Shown here: positions 7,707 through 9,996 of the stretch, in pieces
Position numbering within the stretch: the stretch's first letter is position 1
How the letters are laid out: each line of letters begins with the position of its first letter
Source of the DNA: Saprospiraceae bacterium
GTDB taxonomy: Bacteria > Bacteroidota > Bacteroidia > Chitinophagales > Saprospiraceae
DNA: 9,996 nt
NCBI GenBank assembly: GCA_016710585.1
Contig: JADJVN010000009.1
Coordinates: 1-9,996 of the forward strand
Direction of reading: 5' to 3'
The notes under the pieces: model-generated
What the model saw: only the letters and a program-made list of their open reading frames with translations
Told to the model about the DNA's origin: nothing
The model's database searches: none
Program-made: the position numbers and the translations under genes

Positions 7707-9350
7707 ATGAAAAAATTTAATTTATTCATTTTTATTTTATTGGCTTTTACAGTTAAAATTTGTGCACAGCGCAATACAATCTTAATCATAGCTGATGATC
7801 TGAGTCCAGATTATTTTGGATTTTATCCCAATCATGGAGACACGGTTGATGTACCCAATCTAAGAAAATTAAGAAAACGGTATCTTATTTACAAAGCTAT
7901 CTAGCAATCCTGTATGTTCCTCTACTAGAGCTGGTATATTGACTGGAAGGTATAGTTTTGAACAGGAGTAGGAGGAATCGTAGGAGGAGTCGGTGGAAGC
8001 AATCAAATTGACAGGCTGAAACATCGATACCCAAACTTTTGAAAAAACATAATCCTGATATCGCAAAAAAGCAAATATAGGAAAATGGCATTTTGAAACA
8101 GCCAATGCCTGCTGTAAACCTGACCAGTCCACTTGCACTAGGATATGACTGGAGTGAAGGACCATTTATTGGCCAATTGCCAAGTTTCCAATTGGCAAAA
8201 TATACAAATGGTGTATTGAGTAATGTGACGACATATGCTACAACAGAGAATGTAAAACAATACGATTACTTGGCTTAAAGCACAAAATAAAGCAAAAGCC
8301 CTTTTTATGGATTTAGCGTTGTGCCACGATCCTCTCCATTGCCACCAGCGGATCTTCATAAATTTACAAATTTAACTGGTACAGCAACAGATATTCGAGA
8401 TAAACCGAAAAAATACTTCAAAGCAATGATACAAGCAATGGATCGTAAAATGGGTCGACTGTTTGACAGCTTGAAAGTGATGAATAAATTGGATAGCACT
8501 GATATAATTTTTATTGGTGATAATGGAAATTCGACGCGCACAGCGCAGATTGCAGATCAGAACAAGGCTAAAGGAACAGTGTACGAATATGGGGTTAATG
8601 TGCCAATGATTATATCAGGACCGACTGTAGTGAACAAAGGAAGAATAAGCGATGCTTTGGTGAATACAGCAGATTTATTTGCTACAATTGTAGAAAATTT
8701 TGGCTATAGGTTGGCAATCTCAAATACCATCCAATAAGCCTGTCGATAGCAAAAGCTTGTTTCTAATAAAAATCATAAGCGACAGTATTCGCCCTTGGGC
8801 ATTAGGAGAGATTCTGGCTTACCACAGATAGTGCAGATGGAAAAATCAATTCGCGATCTGCAATACAAATTGATTCGGTTGACTATGGTGTTGAGGAGTT
8901 TTATGATCTTATGGCAGATCCATTAGAAAACAAAATTTGCTATCTGGAAAATTAAATAGGAAATAGAGGTCGATCGCCGCAATTACTTGTGCAATGAATG
9001 TCAAATTGGTAGGAAGCTTTACTTGCAAAAAGTTAGTTCAAGTAAAAAATTCAATTCCTACCGATATTAATATTTCGAACTAGTACCCAACCCATCAAAT
9101 TCAAATGTTACAACAAATTTTTCAAGAGAGTCGGGAGAAAAACCTCTTCTCTTAAAATATGGAAACCTAGGTCAGAATAACATTAGACCATCAAATTCAT
9201 TTGTCATTAGGGGAAGGGTGTATTGTTATTGATATTTCGCAGTACGACAAAGGACCCATTTACTTAATTAATGTATCAGATGGAAAAATCACTCCAAACA
9301 AAAAAATTAGTCAAACATTAGAGTTTAAGAAGAAACGATTTTTAGCTTAA
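7707..9350 (+). CDS. Type I (formylglycine) sulfatase with T9SS sorting domain, multiply frameshifted
   Basis: This enzyme would hydrolyse sulfate esters after its motif Cys is converted to formylglycine. It has a signal peptide (MKKFNLFIFILLAF...CAQ), the metal-binding start ILIIADDLSPDYFGFYP, the active-site motif in SNPVCSSTRAGILTGRYSF (Cys codon 7915-7917), then GGSNQID, GKWHF (8080-8094), HDPLH near 8330, and the second metal site FIGDNGN (8512-8532). The domain ends EEFYDLMADPLEN. From about 9077, ELVPNPSNSNVTTNF begins a Por/T9SS tail that ends YLINVSDGKITPNKK and stops at 9350. Frame breaks include a lost A at 7874-7877, a lost C near 7952, and others near 8117, 8270, 8310, 8705 and 8800-9070. 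Total is about 548 codons, plausible for sulfatase plus tail. The motif has Ser where Pro or Ala is usual (CSSTR). No maturation enzyme is in the window. Confidence 0.85.
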
Positions 9351-9416
9351 TCACTTTATTTTGCTAATAAATTTACAAATAGGATATCAATTCCAGAGCT
9401 AGGATCTTTTCAAGCA

Positions 9417-9443
9417 AAATTTGATTTCATTTGGATCAAATTT
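9417..9443. terminator. Hairpin downstream of the sulfatase, weak terminator candidate
   Basis: AAATTTGAT and ATCAAATTT form a perfect 9-bp stem with a 9-base loop, about 67 bases after the sulfatase stop. The stem is AT-rich and no T run directly follows, so it may not terminate transcription. Confidence 0.25.
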
Positions 9444-9501
9444 GAACTGTGCTTTTTCGATTGAGTTTTACCAACACGTCTAAACTGTAATTATAAATAC
9501 C

Positions 9502-9509
9502 TATATTTG
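9502..9509 (+). promoter_or_regulatory. Isolated -7 element match
   Basis: TATATTTG matches TAnnTTTG exactly and is followed by GC. No TTTG lies at the expected -33 distance. It precedes the short signal-peptide-like ORF at 9580 by about 70 bases. Confidence 0.25.
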
Positions 9510-9579
9510 CACTTAAAGATCTAACTGCAAAAATAAAAAATCATAATTGCATATGCATTAAGAGGTATTAAGGTTTATA

Positions 9580-9642
9580 TTGAAAAAATACTACTGTACC
9601 ACCATTTTACTAGCCCTATTAGCCCGATCGTCCACATTTTAA
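9580..9642 (+). CDS. Possible start of a frameshifted exported protein
   Basis: From TTG 9580 the frame reads LKKYYCTTILLALLARSSTF and stops at 9642. Two Lys followed by a hydrophobic run looks like a signal peptide, and AAGG lies just upstream. No continuation is convincing in the other frames. It overlaps nothing else on the plus strand and may be a remnant or chance. Confidence 0.2.
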   Translation: MKKYYCTTILLALLARSSTF

Positions 9643-9673
9643 TTCAATAAAATGTTCATTTCGAAATTGATCT

Positions 9674-9996
9674 TCAAAAAACACTTCGTAAAATAATCTT
9701 AGTAAGTAGTAGATTAATTTTATTTATATCTTCTATATTAGATATTCTTGTTAAATATTGGAGTTCATTTGAATTCAATTGAATGAATCCAATTTTTTGA
9801 AGATGGTCGATTTGACTTTTCCATGTAAATGATGATTTTTTAGCAGAAATCTGATATTAGGAACATTATATTTACCTGATTCTTTTATAAAAGAAATGTA
9901 GATAAAATTGATTGAACGATTTAAAATTAATTTGAATGTAGTAATTTCTTTTCGATCAAGTCATGAAGTATATAAGTCAATATAGATTTTCTGTAT
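9674..9996 (-). CDS. Possible 3' end of an unidentified minus-strand gene, cut by the window edge
   Basis: On the minus strand, one frame between about 9960 and 9850 reads LDRKEITTFKLILNRSINFI, then ESGKYNVPNIRF. After an apparent shift near 9845 a second frame continues AKKSSFTWKSQIDHLQKIGF, then IQLNSNELQYLTRISNIEDI, and stops at 9674. The two segments have an ordinary mix of charged and hydrophobic residues. The second may hold a helical DNA-binding-like part, but I recognise no family. AT-rich sequence gives such Lys/Ile/Asn strings easily, so this is only a candidate. Confidence 0.25.

Overview
The window looks like a chromosomal piece of an AT-rich Bacteroidota bacterium, possibly Saprospiria-like (inference, no marker gene). 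Supporting signs are two proteins ending in type A Por/T9SS sorting domains, a promoter of the Bacteroidota TTTG / TAnnTTTG type, a four-helix-bundle (S23/IVS-like) gene flanked by TTAACTATTAA-type repeats, and an AGCCCCGATAG...GGATAGCGGGAC intergenic element that I recall from many genomes of this phylum. Nearly every gene is split by single-base shifts, usually in homopolymers, while the protein continues coherently in the next frame. I therefore read the sequence as error-rich and report whole genes across the breaks.

Layout. 1-313: an unidentified minus-strand open frame. 329-2119: korA, the fused gamma-alpha subunit of a 2-oxoacid:ferredoxin oxidoreductase, broken in many places. 2101-2697: an inserted cassette made of a repeat arm, a four-helix-bundle gene (2234-2591) and a second repeat arm. 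2698-3752: korB, the TPP-binding beta subunit. 3776-3912: a truncated copy of the neighbouring transposase gene. 3971-4764 (minus): a REP-associated tyrosine transposase. 4786-4966 (minus): a small lipoprotein-like ORF just upstream of it, with a good promoter at 4998-5029. 5121-5170: the structured intergenic element. 5350-9350: an apparent three-gene operon of exported proteins, consisting of a multicopper oxidase with T9SS tail, a redoxin, and a type I sulfatase with T9SS tail. 9351-9996: AT-rich sequence with a hairpin, a weak promoter-like site, a short signal-peptide-like ORF and probably the end of a minus-strand gene.

How the genes work together. KorA and KorB form one enzyme that oxidatively decarboxylates a 2-oxoacid, probably 2-oxoglutarate, with ferredoxin as acceptor. 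The cassette separates their genes without visibly disrupting either. The oxidase, redoxin and sulfatase are 6 and 8 bases apart and all carry export signals, which suggests a shared envelope or extracellular role such as copper/redox chemistry linked to breakdown of sulfated substrates. That link is inference. The transposase unit lies between the two metabolic blocks and points the opposite way.
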